A stretch of 64,000 bases of DNA from assembly GCF_041260155.1 (NCBI RefSeq), contig NC_091933.1, positions 38,170,293 to 38,234,292 of the forward strand. Reading direction: 5' to 3'. This document shows, in pieces, positions 1 to 11,838 of this stretch. A program made the translations under genes and the position numbers. Within the stretch, counting starts at the first letter, position 1. The number at the start of each line of letters is the position of its first letter. A model generated the notes under the pieces. The model searched no databases and was not told where the DNA came from. It saw nothing but the letters and a program-made list of their open reading frames with translations. The DNA comes from Ptychodera flava. Its lineage: Eukaryota; Hemichordata; Enteropneusta; Ptychoderidae.

Positions 1-1094
1 GATTAGCCCCCTCTTCCATTCCACATTTTGAGCACCCCGTTGTAGCTTTCAATTTTTGAGTAACCCCAGGCTGTATATACTGACGGTTCCCTTACGTGCT
101 GCCAAAGGCTATCGCGTTCACAATCCACGATCTTCATTACATAGTCTGCCAAAATATGTTGCTTCGATTTAGCAATCAGTCCATCTAATCATCTCATCAC
201 TAATGCGACAATCAGCTGAAGTTTATAAGTTCAATTTACTCAATTTTGGATGTGTATTTGCCTACATACGGGCAGTGTGTGAAACTCATGCAAATCTCTA
301 CTGGCCAAGTGGACCAGCAACTTTAAAAAATCACTGGCCCTGAAGAAAATCAACTGGTCCGATCGTCAGGTCTAATCCAAATATAATGTAGATTATTTAC
401 CCGCTCCCAGGGGGCCTAGAATATTTGATTAAAAAAAATAAAAAGACACCACTTCAACATCCTAACATCAAACTCTTTTGTGCCTTTTAATTCATTTAAA
501 GGAAAGCAAATGATGATGACTATCAAAACCAAGTTTGGGCAACTGGTCTCAGTGCCAAAAAATATATGAAATCAGTGAAAGGTTAAACACAAACACATAT
601 ACGTTTGTATTTCTTAAAACAGCCTTTCACAACAACTATGATTACATTGAGAAAACGAGCACAAGCGTGGGCTTGAAGTTTAAATATGTCCCAACACGAA
701 AAAGCTAAGCGTCCCGAACTCCGATCAGAGATGGATAAGTTTTGGCACTTCAAATACAGGATCACACGCAAATCGAGTCACTACAACAGCTTACTCTAAG
801 CTTTCAAAAATGATTCTGGCTTCTCCTCCTTGAGGGAAGATGACTATCATCGAATCCAAGAAAGGAAATACAACAAATTTGGGCAACTGATGAAGAGAAA
901 AAATACTGAAGTTTCGAAACCCACGTTAAAAGACGAATCACAAAAATGTAATCTTTACAGGCGACCGAGGCAAATGGCCATCAAGGTCAAATTTCGATGA
1001 AGGCGCGATTTTGAACAATGTTTAAATATCGGACATTTACTTTCTAGTTTCGAAGTTTGGCGTCCACAATATTTCTGTCATACATAACAATCTA

Positions 1095-1790
1095 TATATA
1101 GGGTCTAATATCGATATTAGACGACACAAGAATGACTTGCCTTCTGTTGCGGCACGCAAGGTTTGCGAAATTGCCGATATTTTACCTCAAGCTGATACAT
1201 ATCGGCGATTTTTCGGACTGTAATAATCGATACTAGACCATTGTATAATGACTTTGCCTTGCGTCTCGACACGCCGGATCTGTGAAATCACAGATATTTA
1301 CTTCATATTTATTGGAAATTGGGACTCTAATATCGATACTGGAATGACTTGCCTTGTGTCTCGGGCACGTCTGGTCTATGTAAAATTGCCGATATCGATG
1401 TTTATCGGCGATTTCGGGACTCTAAGATCGATTCTGGTCGATTCTTGACTTTCAAATCGCGGGTAAATATCCAATATATATCAGAGATTTTACCACGTCA
1501 CAGCTCTTGACAGGCCCCGACTTCCTCAATCCGACTCTTACTTCGATACTAGACGATACCATACTTGTCAGATTGTGGGTAAATATTAGATGTATATCGG
1601 AGATTTCACTCTACCTTACAGATCTGGCCCCGCTGTCTGGCCAAGCCCGATTTCTGTAGTCCGACTCTATTAACTTAAATTATACGAGCCTAGACTTGCC
1701 TTAAACTGTGCGTAAATATCCTATATTGGAGATTTTCCCAACTCACATATCTGACCAAACAATTCTAATTTCGATATTGTGTTGTCCAGT
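1095..1790. repeat. Degenerate tandem array, about 95-140-base units
   Basis: About six diverged units contain TCGATA(C/T)TAGA, GACTTGCCTT and a TATCGG(C/A)GATTT core. Best-kept starts are near 1131, 1246 and 1342. Not coding. The rest of 1-2890 has no recognisable gene. Confidence 0.65.
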
Positions 1791-2894
1791 AGCTGTAAAT
1801 GTTGGATGTCATAAAAAAGTGCAATGTCGCGGTGTCATGGAAATCCATTTTACCTCGACATACGCTAAACAATAACTCTTTTATGACCACAAGGAGATAC
1901 ATGCTTAACAAATGGGTAGCATATTGAATAGCGCCACTACTCTCGCGAGAAAAGGTGAGGTGAGGTCTTTGCCTGGATGCATTACCGATCAGTCTGTTCA
2001 GTTTTTATTTGCGAATTTCACGTTTTTCAAATCTCTTGAAGGAATAAATTTCGTATCTCTGAATAATTTTGTCTGGTATTTAGCTTAGCAAAACGTTTGG
2101 GTAAACTTCTTTCCATGTTGTGAAAGTTACTGGCCCTCGTCTTTAGGAGCTGCTGGACATCTTTCAGGATTTACTGGTCCAGCATGAAAATAGCTGGTCT
2201 CGGGCCATCGGGTTAGCGTGAATTTCGCATGCTGGGGCAAACGTTTGCCATGTCCTGTCTAGACATTGATTTTGCGTCGGTACAAGGGTTTCCTGACCCA
2301 CTGCACACTGCCGACTACAATTTGTTATCCATATATGACGCACACACTTAGCCAGAATACACTGTTAGCTACTGCTAAAGTTCTGTATCCTCTGAAAAAG
2401 TAGCAGTACGTATTTGAACAAAGAAGAACAAAGTAAATTAATTTGCATGTCATTCAGCCAACGATCATAGACAATCGCATGGACGGCGAGCGCCCCTGGC
2501 CCTAGAGATGTTGCAAACTCAATCCTGTCATCAGCGTTCTCGGTCACTTGCTCAACTGAGAAGTTGTGAACAAACCCACGCGGCATCAACTCGATCGGGC
2601 AGGGTTTAGCGTTTGTATGTCACTACAACAGCACAAATTTGGATTATTTCTTCACTGAACAACATTTCACAATGAATTTCACAATGAATGTAAGAGAATA
2701 ACGTTTAATTTCGAAGATAAAAAGGTTAAAAGTTAACGTTGCTGAGGCGTGGCCAAATGAACCAATTAGAATTGTTGGTATAAATGTGTCTTATGTCAAA
2801 GATGCAGTTAATTATATGAATCTTAATGGCCGGTTGTTAAACTTCGTTAATTTTTGGAAAGTCACAGATCTTATCCTGTTTGGAAGGATATAAA

Positions 2895-3890
2895 TAATTA
2901 AAGCAATAATGGGCCTTTCCAGGGTTCAGTATATTTTGTCAATGACAGAAATTCCTAAAGTAAGACTCAAAGAACTTAAACGTATACTGTATCATTTTTG
3001 TAGAGAGGTCCAGATGAGATTGCAAGGCAGACAGCTACTTGAAAAAAGGACAAAGGGGGACTGGATATGTCTGATATTTTTGCTAAATATAAATCTGTGA
3101 GAGTTGACTGGATAAGGAGATACTGTAATGAATCTGCAAACCATCCATGGAAGTTATTTCCAAATAAATGATTAAATCTATTGGGTGTTATGAATTTGTT
3201 ATTGCAATGTAATTTTGATGTCGACTTGTTAGATAAGAAAATATCCGTTTTTTCTACGGTATGTTAAAAACATGCTTTGAGTTGCAAAAAGACAATTTTT
3301 GGTAGACTCGAATATATAGGACAATTATTTGGAATAACAAAGATATTTGAACTGTGGGTAAATCAGTTTACTTAGTGAATTTGCCAAAGTAGGAATTTAT
3401 GTAGATATATATACAGGCAAGATGGGCATAAAATTACTCGGGACAATATTCATAACAGAGGAGTTCACAATTCCTCAATTCTGAGATGGTTTGGGTCGAT
3501 GAATGTCATTCCTGTAAGAATTGTCAATCAAACATACTTTTATATGTCAGAAGCAGCCGTATTGTATTTTTGGGAATGATCCTGTCGCCTGGAGTGAATG
3601 TATAACTAAAACAGTTACCCAGAAAATAACAGAGAATATATCCATCCAGCCTAGAACAGAAACTTATTTTTCACGTGTGTCTTTCATATGCAGATGAACT
3701 GCGAGATTTTCAATTGAAGATTCTACATAATATTTTGGTCACAAATGTTAAGCTGTATAAAATGAAAATACTAAGTTTTCAATTTTTCTTTGTGTTCGTT
3801 TTGTAAAAGGGAAGAGGATACATTGGTTCATTTATTTTGTAATCGTGAAGATGTAAATGTATTTCGGATAAAGTTGTTCACATAACAATA
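2895..3890 (+). pseudogene. Degenerate LINE relic (Tx1/L1-like ORF2 C-terminus)
   Basis: In shifting frames the plus strand gives KKDKGGLDMSDIFAKYKSVR, then a W-I-R-R-Y and PWK motif near 3100-3170, and further on LRDFQLKILHNILVTN and CSFCKREEDTLVHLFCN near 3690-3850. These are the signature segments of the ORF2 C-terminal region of L1/Tx1-type LINEs (the GGL...W...PW block and the C-x-x-C...HLF block). Stops and frameshifts show it is dead. No 3' poly(A) or target duplication was found. Confidence 0.65.
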
Positions 3891-4940
3891 TGGGGTAGCA
3901 AATTAGGTCTGTATTGTAGACTGGAAGCATGGCAAATGGTCCTTGGAGACACAGCTCTTTCATGTCTCGCCAACTTGCTTATTCTTCTTAATAAGAAATT
4001 TATCTATATTTTCCGATGTAAAAAAGAGAATGTAGAGATTATAGCATACAAAGTATTTGTACATTTTAAATCCAGAAAAACGAATATAATATCGCAAACA
4101 GAAAGAACAATATAAAGATAGGGGAAAGTTTCTTGAGACTTGTAACATAGACCTGATGAAAAGGTGATTTGTATTTAATATTTTTCTTGATTTAATGAGT
4201 GAATGTTAAGCTCTTCAGACTCCTATTAGTTAATTAGTTTTTGTGTGTGTAATATTTTTTGTTTAGACTTCAATAACACGTTTTAAAGCTGGACCGTACA
4301 ACCAGGCATTCTAGGTGTATGTATGTGACATACAGCGGCATACTGCCATGTTTTACGTGAAGTCCGGTCATCGTTTTCTGTGAATCGTCGCTGGTATGTA
4401 ATACAATAAAAAACAATGACTCCACGCAGATATTATCTATATGGAGATATTTATATCATTTACTTTTTTGCAAAACAATGCCCAAACTTATGAGGAACCG
4501 TTGAATACGGGAACAAGCTATTCTTATATGTTACTGACAATATATGTATAAATAGTTGATGACATAAGACAGATAAGGGGAATTTACGGAACTAAATGGC
4601 TGTGGGTTCATGCTCTTAGCTACAGTCGCTGTCAAACTTTGCGGAGTCGACAGCTTGGTCGTTGTTCCAGAAAAACTTTCGTCCAAAATTCAGAGCCGCA
4701 TTTGATCGCTGAAGATACAAGCGAGCGTTACGGACAAACCATGACAGTAAGTTGTGACGAGTGACGCGGTACCGTTGGCAAATCGGATGGTCGAATATGC
4801 AACCGTTCATCTCAAACTTCTTGGTTTTCAACACAGACGTATTATTTTGTTTTGTATTAACGCGCCATTGCAAGGCCAGTTCAGAAGCTATGGTAGTGTT
4901 ATTTCAACATTCCACCCAAAGCAAACCGTAAAGCAAGACA

Positions 4941-4944
4941 ATGG
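4941..4944 (+). CDS. Possible start exon of gene 1 (ATG G, then donor)
   Basis: The sequence reads ACA ATG G followed at once by a consensus donor, GTGAGT. It leaves phase 1, which is what the exon at 11746 needs, so the coding part would be only the start codon plus one base and the second residue would be Asp. The second SEFIR gene has an equivalent ATG G/GTGAGT upstream at 23113. The 5' untranslated part would lie in about 4700-4940. Support is phase and motif only; the exon is 6.8 kb from the next one. Confidence 0.35.
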
Positions 4945-5154
4945 GTGAGTAAAAAATTTAATCTTTTTTTTTGGTAAGAATATTAGTTCTGATATTTTCG
5001 ATCAAATATAATCGACGTACGGTCAAGTGGTCGGCCATGATATACGTTCATGCGAGATATAAAATATGGCCTGCCACTGGGCCCTTGACATTGCATTGCC
5101 GGCAAACTAACGGTTTAGGACGTCACGAGAGCACTTTTTTGAAGTCTGTGAGCT

Positions 5155-5210
5155 GTTGGGTGATTCGGGTAGGCATAGATCGGTTGGGTGATTCGGGTAG
5201 GCATAGATCG
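5155..5210. repeat. Exact 28-base tandem duplication
   Basis: Two identical 28-base units (5155-5182 and 5183-5210), GTTGGGTGATTCGGG and onward. Short and recent; no function inferred. Confidence 0.85.
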
Positions 5211-5334
5211 GAAATCGAGTTGATTCGGCCGAAAGTAGTTAAGTAAAGTAATTTTTCGTACGTGGTTCAAATTATTAGCACCGTACGTCGCCGGTTTTGT
5301 CTACGGAGCTTGATTCAGGATCAGTGTTTACACT

Positions 5335-5879
5335 CGCATGTTCATCACACACATTTTCTTCTTAAGTACAGACAAAATGTGTTGATAAGCCAGAAATTAA
5401 AGTTGCCGACTCATTTAATCACTGGTTAGAAAAACATGGAAGTCTTTTCGGGTCTTAGGAAAGACGTATCTTTAATTTGCAAAAAACATACAAGCGGTTA
5501 TGGTCTTCAGAGACGGATCAGTAGTTGCCAGAACACAGGTGCCAGTTTATGATCTCTTTCGCGTAAATAGAAAGAAAGGCAATTGACTGCAGACAAGTTG
5601 ACCTCACACAAAAATTGAGCAAGTCACCGCATTAACTAGTAACATGGAGGTTTTACATTTTAAGCTTTAATAACTTACATTCACTGACACAGTTTTTTTA
5701 ACATTGCAATCAGTAGAGTGTATCCAATGTTTGCATGTCACACTCGTTCGTTCGCTACGAAAAGACTTCCATCATTTTCCAAACAGTGATTAAATGAGTC
5801 GGCAACTTTAATACTGATCCGGCTTATCAACACATTTTGTCTGTACTTATCAGAAGAAAATGCGTGTGATGAACATGCG
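5335..5879. repeat. Inverted repeat, 116- to 122-base arms
   Basis: Arms 5335-5450 and 5758-5879 share CGCATGTTCATCACAC and a GTTGCCGACTCATTTAATC block in inverted orientation. A related half-copy is inside the repeat at 27590-27710. No clear target duplication is seen. It lies 390 bases into the first intron proposed for gene 1. Confidence 0.72.
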
Positions 5880-8800
5880 GGGCTTTGGTGGGAGGCCATA
5901 TATAACGCCGGGAACATATAGCATCGTATGCGGGGCTACTGCTACGATAATGAGTGGGATGTTTGGAATACGTTGCGAGACATAGGTGTTTCCAGAACAA
6001 ATTGAGGTCCCTTCATCATTCGCCCTGCTGTTATCAGTCCGGATCGTTTCCAAAATTGGCGACGCAATACCATAATAGTTTTTTCTTATCATTAGCCAAT
6101 CAGCAGCCAGCGCGCCATCAGTGAAAATTTTACACCACAGCTCCAGAGTGTATTTCCTGGCAACATCGACATACCACACAATACAATATAATCTTTATTG
6201 TCCAAAGTTGAGCAATAAGAATTGTGACTGTCTTTCTTATAATTATATTCGCAACTTTTTAGATGAATTTATTTTTGGAAAAAATTAATTTCCTACATGT
6301 TCAGACCAGGAAGCTCAATTGTCTAACGAATAGGAAGTGTTGAGCGTTGAAAATAATGATTAGTCATCAAGTCTGAATGGTTTTGTCCAATCGTATTGTT
6401 TTTCTTCAGTGAAGTCTAACTTCTGCATATGGCAACAGATGGCATGCAGGGAGTAGCAAAAAGCTGCCAGCACGTCTGCTTGTAGCAAAGTAAATCTTGA
6501 CCGGACATGGTGAAATTGTATCAGTTATCTACCGGATGGACATATGAAAATAATTTTGGAAATAAGTATAGTATGCTGAGTTCAGTATAAAGTTAGTGAG
6601 AAATGATTTTCCGGCAGGTACTATTTTGCTCGGGCATGCAACTTTATAAAGTTGTCTGACCTGATGTCTGGTCGTCTTTTAAATCTTCAAAACTGGCGTC
6701 TGTTTTAAATATTGTAATGGAACAGGACTTATCATAAAAATTATCGAGATCAGGAATCTAACTTTCAAGGTAATGTATTGGTTAAAGGTACTTTTGAGAC
6801 TATCAGTTTACATTTCTTGAAAATCGAACTTCGATCAAAAATAGTGTAAACGTACTTTCCAACAGATCATATTATAACGTAACCATTTCAGAGCATTTTC
6901 ATAATTGAATAATTATAAACACTGTAGTCGACTTCCTTCAACTGGCATCATCATCGCGATTGTAACAATAAATATGCTAAGTAAATTTGAAGTGAGCCCT
7001 CATTACAAAGATAGAAATCAATCGCAATAGAAGGTGACAATTATTGTCAAAGCGCAAACAGTGCAAATTTAATCACAAAGCACGTTACACATATTCACAG
7101 CCATACAGCTGTCGTCAAAGGGAACAGCAGTGTGGTAAATGAATTTCATATGAAAATGTTAATATGATTGTAATGTAATTATACCAATTCCATTTAAAGC
7201 TGCAAGTAGCGTTGCCAGGGTCCAAGCAGGCATAGGCGAATTTGTTATGTCACGGTTTAACGTCATCATTGTCACATGACATTTTGGCAAACAAGTTTAC
7301 TTCCATATTTATTACCAAAAATGAGACATCTAGCTTTACTTTCTAGCCAAGAACTAGATATGTGCATAATAAATGAGGTGCAATTTGATGTGAATGTCAA
7401 AGGTCAAGAAGCTACCCCGAAATTTACATATGCAAGTTAGTCCCATATCAGGCAGTGTTGGATACTACCCCTCTCACACTCTTATACAGGTCACAATAAC
7501 ATATGGCCATAGCTTAGGTGCAAAGGTCAAAGGTCTGAAAAATAATACTTCAAAAATTTTCTCAAAATCAACAGGGCCTGTGACCTTGAAATTTGGCAGT
7601 TAGGAACATGACCCCATGGTCTGCAAAGTATTTGAAAAGGTATTTGCAAATGAGATGGATTTTAATGTAGAGATGGCCGCCAGGTCATGCGACCAGTTGG
7701 CATGTTAACAAATGAATGAATATGGTCTTTAATTTTTATCTATGTGCCATATTGCAAGTTAATTGGTGCAACCACAGACAAATATAGAACAGACTAGCAA
7801 CGCGGCATGCCTTTTGTTCCATGGTCGTCTCGGTAGATTATGGCCTTTTCATATTAAAGTGAGCTTCAAAGGTGTTAAACCTTTTTGAGAATTTGTTTGT
7901 TGATAATTGCACGAGATTATGCGGAAACTACGACGAGATGGCATGGTGCTGCCAGTCGCGTAGCAACCAGAGTTACTTTGTGAGCTCTCAGAGCAGAAAC
8001 CCTGCTTAACGCCAATCAAAACATAACACGCCAGCAGTTTCATAAACATGTCCTTCCTTGACGAACATGTAAAAGACGGTATGACTGACCGTAAACCATT
8101 GAGTAAAATCTGACAGTATCGATAAAAGACTTTCAAATTTAGTTCAAACGCGCTCATTATATATTCATAAAAAGGTGAGAGGAATTTTTAGAATGGTAAA
8201 ACTCACCTCCCCGACGCTCAAAACTTTCCAGTGTTCGCCAGCACGCCAATTCTGCTCAGCACAACAAGAAAACAATAACACGAACTTTGCCGAACATACT
8301 TTTGCTTAGAAATTAGCGAAAATCCGGAAACTACCGAAATGTGCATGGTCGGCACTCTTCGGAATAGAGAGGCGAGAGCTTCCTGAGGTGAGGCAAACAT
8401 GGATGGCTTACGTAATCGCTTCACACCTTGAACAATGCCCGTTGCTAGTCTGTTTTATATTTGTCTGTGGTGCAACGGTGTTCCAATGGGAGCCACGATA
8501 CATTAAATTAGGTCAAAGGCCATTCAAGGTCATTGAAAATTGTCCAAAAACTCTTTTTTGTCCATACTGACTCATATGTACCACTAACAAAACCACAAGC
8601 CCTTTAGTTCTTGATATAGATGGTTTTTGCAAAATTAATTGGATACGAAAAAACATTTATTTAATCACTTAAAAATCTTCTTCTATAAATGGCAAGGTTA
8701 ATGACCCTGAAATTTTGCCAATGTCATCTTAGTACTGTGTCCTGAAAGGTACTAACATATTTTTGATTAGTAGAGTTTTATGCAAATTAGGCAGAATACA

Positions 8801-9280
8801 AAATTTACATTCAAAATGAGACCGATGGAAATTTCAAGGATCAGCTGAACGTGTACCTAGTATAGGACCCAATTAGCCCTGCAAGTTTGAAATGGCTAAA
8901 TGCAGTGGTTTTTGAGATTTAGGTCGACAAAAAGTGACGGAAGAAGAAGAAGTTGTTGCGGAGAGCTGAATTCCTTTAAAATAAATAGGGAACAAGCCCA
9001 GTTGGCTTGGCCCCCTAAAATACCTTCGCCATTACATGAGGAAGAAAATAGAAGCAATGCCATGTCTAAGCGCTGTCAAAATGCGCCCACGTACTGATCA
9101 TATCATTTTACCCTTGAATCTTATCAAGGTGTTATTATTCTTCCTTCATAAACTCTGCTTACGAAATTTTAATTAGTTCATTACTTTAAAGTGTTTTCTA
9201 TGTGAAACTATTTTCCCATACAAACTGCTATGTGTCCGTCTCTATTCATAATGATGAATATGAAACCTATATCTGAGGCT

Positions 9281-9343
9281 CCAAGGCATAGACCTTGACT
9301 ACCAAGGTATAGACCTTGAATACCAAGGTATAGACCTTGACTA
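9281..9343. repeat. Three 21-base tandem units, each internally palindromic
   Basis: CCAAGGTATAGACCTTG repeats three times with one or two changes. CAAGGT and ACCTTG in each unit are inverted copies. Confidence 0.8.
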
Positions 9344-10015
9344 CCACGGCATTCCTCTAAACTTGGATTGTGTCGAGGAAACTGTGTAACATTGTTCGTT
9401 TGAAGCAGTCTTCTTCATTGTACAAACACTCAAAAGAATGCTGTTCACGTGTTTACATATTGTTTAATCTCATGACAGAAGAGGAAATATAGTAATGATA
9501 AATGATATGTTCAAAGTCACTTGTCTTCATTTACATAATATAGATACTAGTTGTTGTGTGGACCAGCTGTAAGAATTCGTTTAACTGACAAAGCAACACG
9601 ATAAGTCTCTGTGCCTGTTCCCTATAGGCCTCATGAATTCGAACGCAAACTGACATACTGAAAAAAGTACCAGTTCTTAGGAACAATTAGGAAAACAGTG
9701 TTAATTAAGCAATTGATGTTTTGTGGTTTTTCTACCTGAGAACGGAAGATAAGTCATTAGACTGATAAGAAAATTCCGCGATGATGTTGTGATGGTGTGT
9801 TTGTATTTTCTATGTTATGTTCTTCCTCTCTCTCTACTCCTCCGTATAAGCTATCTCCTTCTCCTCGAATTCTTTCTCCGTATATTTTGTCGAATAGAAG
9901 ACAGATAAAGGTAATGAGCTTGGTTTTCTAGTTCGAAATATCAGCAAAGACGAAAAAGTTCTGACGCCAACAGCCAGCCCATTTACACTTTGAGTTTCTT
10001 GGGTGTTGCAGGGCC

Positions 10016-10687
10016 CATAGGGTACAGGGAACAGTCCCCTGGGGTGGGGAGGAAGGTGTTTTTTGTGCAACGGTTTACCTTATTTGATTTTATCAATTTT
10101 GACTATGATATTTCAAATAAAGAGTTCAACTCTACACCGTCTGACTGCTTTATTATTACCGACAAGTCCTTATCTTCTCTCCAACTTGTGTATACACCTC
10201 TGTAATTGCTCCGACAACATTGCCAACTTGCTTTCGACTCCAAACTGTCTGACTGTGTTTCCAATGCCTACAATTCCTTATCTCCTCTTCAACCAGTGCA
10301 CATACCACTCTAATTGCTGCGCAAACATTGCCAACTTGTTAATGACTGAGCGGATTAGCTTAATAAGTCAACATCACAGCCGTCACACACGTAGTGAAAT
10401 AATGCGTGTATGACGGCTGTGGTGTTGACTCAATCACTTAATCCGCTGATACGGACAGCGGATTAGCAAGTTGGCAATGTTGTCGGAGCTCGAGCAATTA
10501 CAGAGGTGTATACACAAGTTGGAGAGGAGATAAGGACTTGTCGGTAATAATAAAGCAGTCAGACGGTGTAGAGTTGAACTCTTTATTTGAAATATCATAG
10601 TCAAAATTAATAAAATCAAATAAGGTAAACCGTTGCACAAAAAACACCTTCCTCCCCACCCCAGGAGACTGTCCCCTGTACCCTGTG
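10016..10687. mobile_element. Foldback element, copy 1 (7-bp target duplication)
   Basis: Termini CATAGGGTAC and GTACCCTGTG, with arms of more than 200 bases that are inverted copies. The central part carries a second inverted pair around 10370-10435. Flanks are CAGGGCC on both sides (10009-10015, 10688-10694). A 7-8-base duplication and CA...TG ends suggest a non-autonomous hAT-like element. It is in the first long intron of gene 1. The open frames within it are shadows of the inverted arms. Confidence 0.82.
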
Positions 10688-10697
10688 CAGGGCCCAG

Positions 10698-10791
10698 GTC
10701 TATATTGACGCTTTGCAAATACAGGGGATTAACCCGAGAAAACTGTCTATATTGACGCTTTGCAAATACAGGGGATTAACCCGAGAAAACT
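10698..10791. repeat. Exact 47-base tandem duplication
   Basis: Two identical units, 10698-10744 and 10745-10791, starting GTCTATATTGACG. They begin 3 bases after the target duplication of the foldback element at 10016-10687. Confidence 0.85.
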
Positions 10792-11745
10792 GTGTGCGTC
10801 CACTGACACCGACCTAAGCCCTCTATGTTTATGTTAGGCATCACGACAACGACAAAAATGGCTTATGGATTTTAGTAAGTTCGTTTAAAATGGTATGAAT
10901 TTTCCTTCCCCAACTGCCTCTGTTATTGTGGTCGATTATATCTTTGCCTACATGGTTTTTATTTTTTGTTGACACTGCTCGTGGGCTTCTATTTAGTCCA
11001 ATGGCTGCCCCAGGGGGTGTACTATTTATATTTTCATATGGGGGTTTGTCAGGCGATTTGAAAACATCTACCATGAGAATCCCAGAAATACGTCTCATTG
11101 TTAGGAATTTTGCTTGACAATTTCTGGAAATTTTCATCTTTATTCTGTTGCATGTGAAGGTTTTCCTAAAGAACAGGACATTTCATTTACTTTGTTATCA
11201 GCCCATGGTTAGGGTTTTAAGGATGAAAAAATCATTCATGTTTAGGGATTTTTTGGTGAAAAAGTGACCCATTTGGAGAGCACTTGCCCGTACACCTTTT
11301 CTATATAGTACCCCAGGGGCTTTGCCGCAGCATTGTCCGCTACTATTCGATAAATTGCATTGTCTCTGGAAATGCCGTCCATCAATTTCTGGATGCTCTC
11401 TTTATTTTCATATGGCAAGCAAAAGCACCACTTCCTCTTCGGACTAATTATTACCACGTCCCACTGACGCTTCTGTCAATTTTAAACACACGACAACTGA
11501 ACAAAGCCATAGGTTACCTCGAAAATATGCCCAAAAGTCGCCGCATGGGGGCGTTTTTGACGTCGCTAATTTTAGCTGCGTTCTCACGCACTGAGAACGA
11601 GGAATAAGGAACAAATCTTTGTTGTAAGTTGGTTTTTTTTGCAAAAACTCTGATGACGGTACGATCTGCTGACTGAACTAATACTGTCGATTTTTTGAGA
11701 TCAAAATTTTAAAGCTTGATTTATTTAACTTTCCTTTTATTCAAG

Positions 11746-11838
11746 ATGGCGCCTTATTTTCAAAGCCTCATAATGAAAATGATGAACATCTTGACGAAAC
11801 CAACAAGGGCATACCATACGGCAAGGAAACAAACAAAG
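11746..11838 (+). CDS. Gene 1 exon 2: acidic N-terminal leader
   Basis: The exon follows a pyrimidine-rich acceptor ending TTCAAG and ends at a GTTAGT donor. It is 93 bases, phase 1 in and out. The 31 residues are hydrophilic (many Asn, Asp, Glu, Lys) and probably disordered. Reading from the ATG at 11746 as a start codon would run into a stop in the next exon, so phase 1 is preferred. Confidence 0.6.

Noticed and set aside
2365..2589. 74-codon minus-strand frame with a fairly protein-like middle
   Set aside because: Could be a lone exon, but no partner exon or family was found, so it was not called.
5850..6179. 109-codon minus-strand frame
   Set aside because: Overlaps the end of an inverted repeat and shows no recognisable family or junctions.
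9281..9343. Short spaced repeats resembling a CRISPR array
   Set aside because: Only three head-to-tail 21-base units without unique spacers, in an animal genome.
10063..10718. Mirror-image 94-116-codon frames at 10 kb and again at 27.8-28.4 kb
   Set aside because: They are inverted arms of a foldback element; the protein similarity reflects DNA repeat structure.
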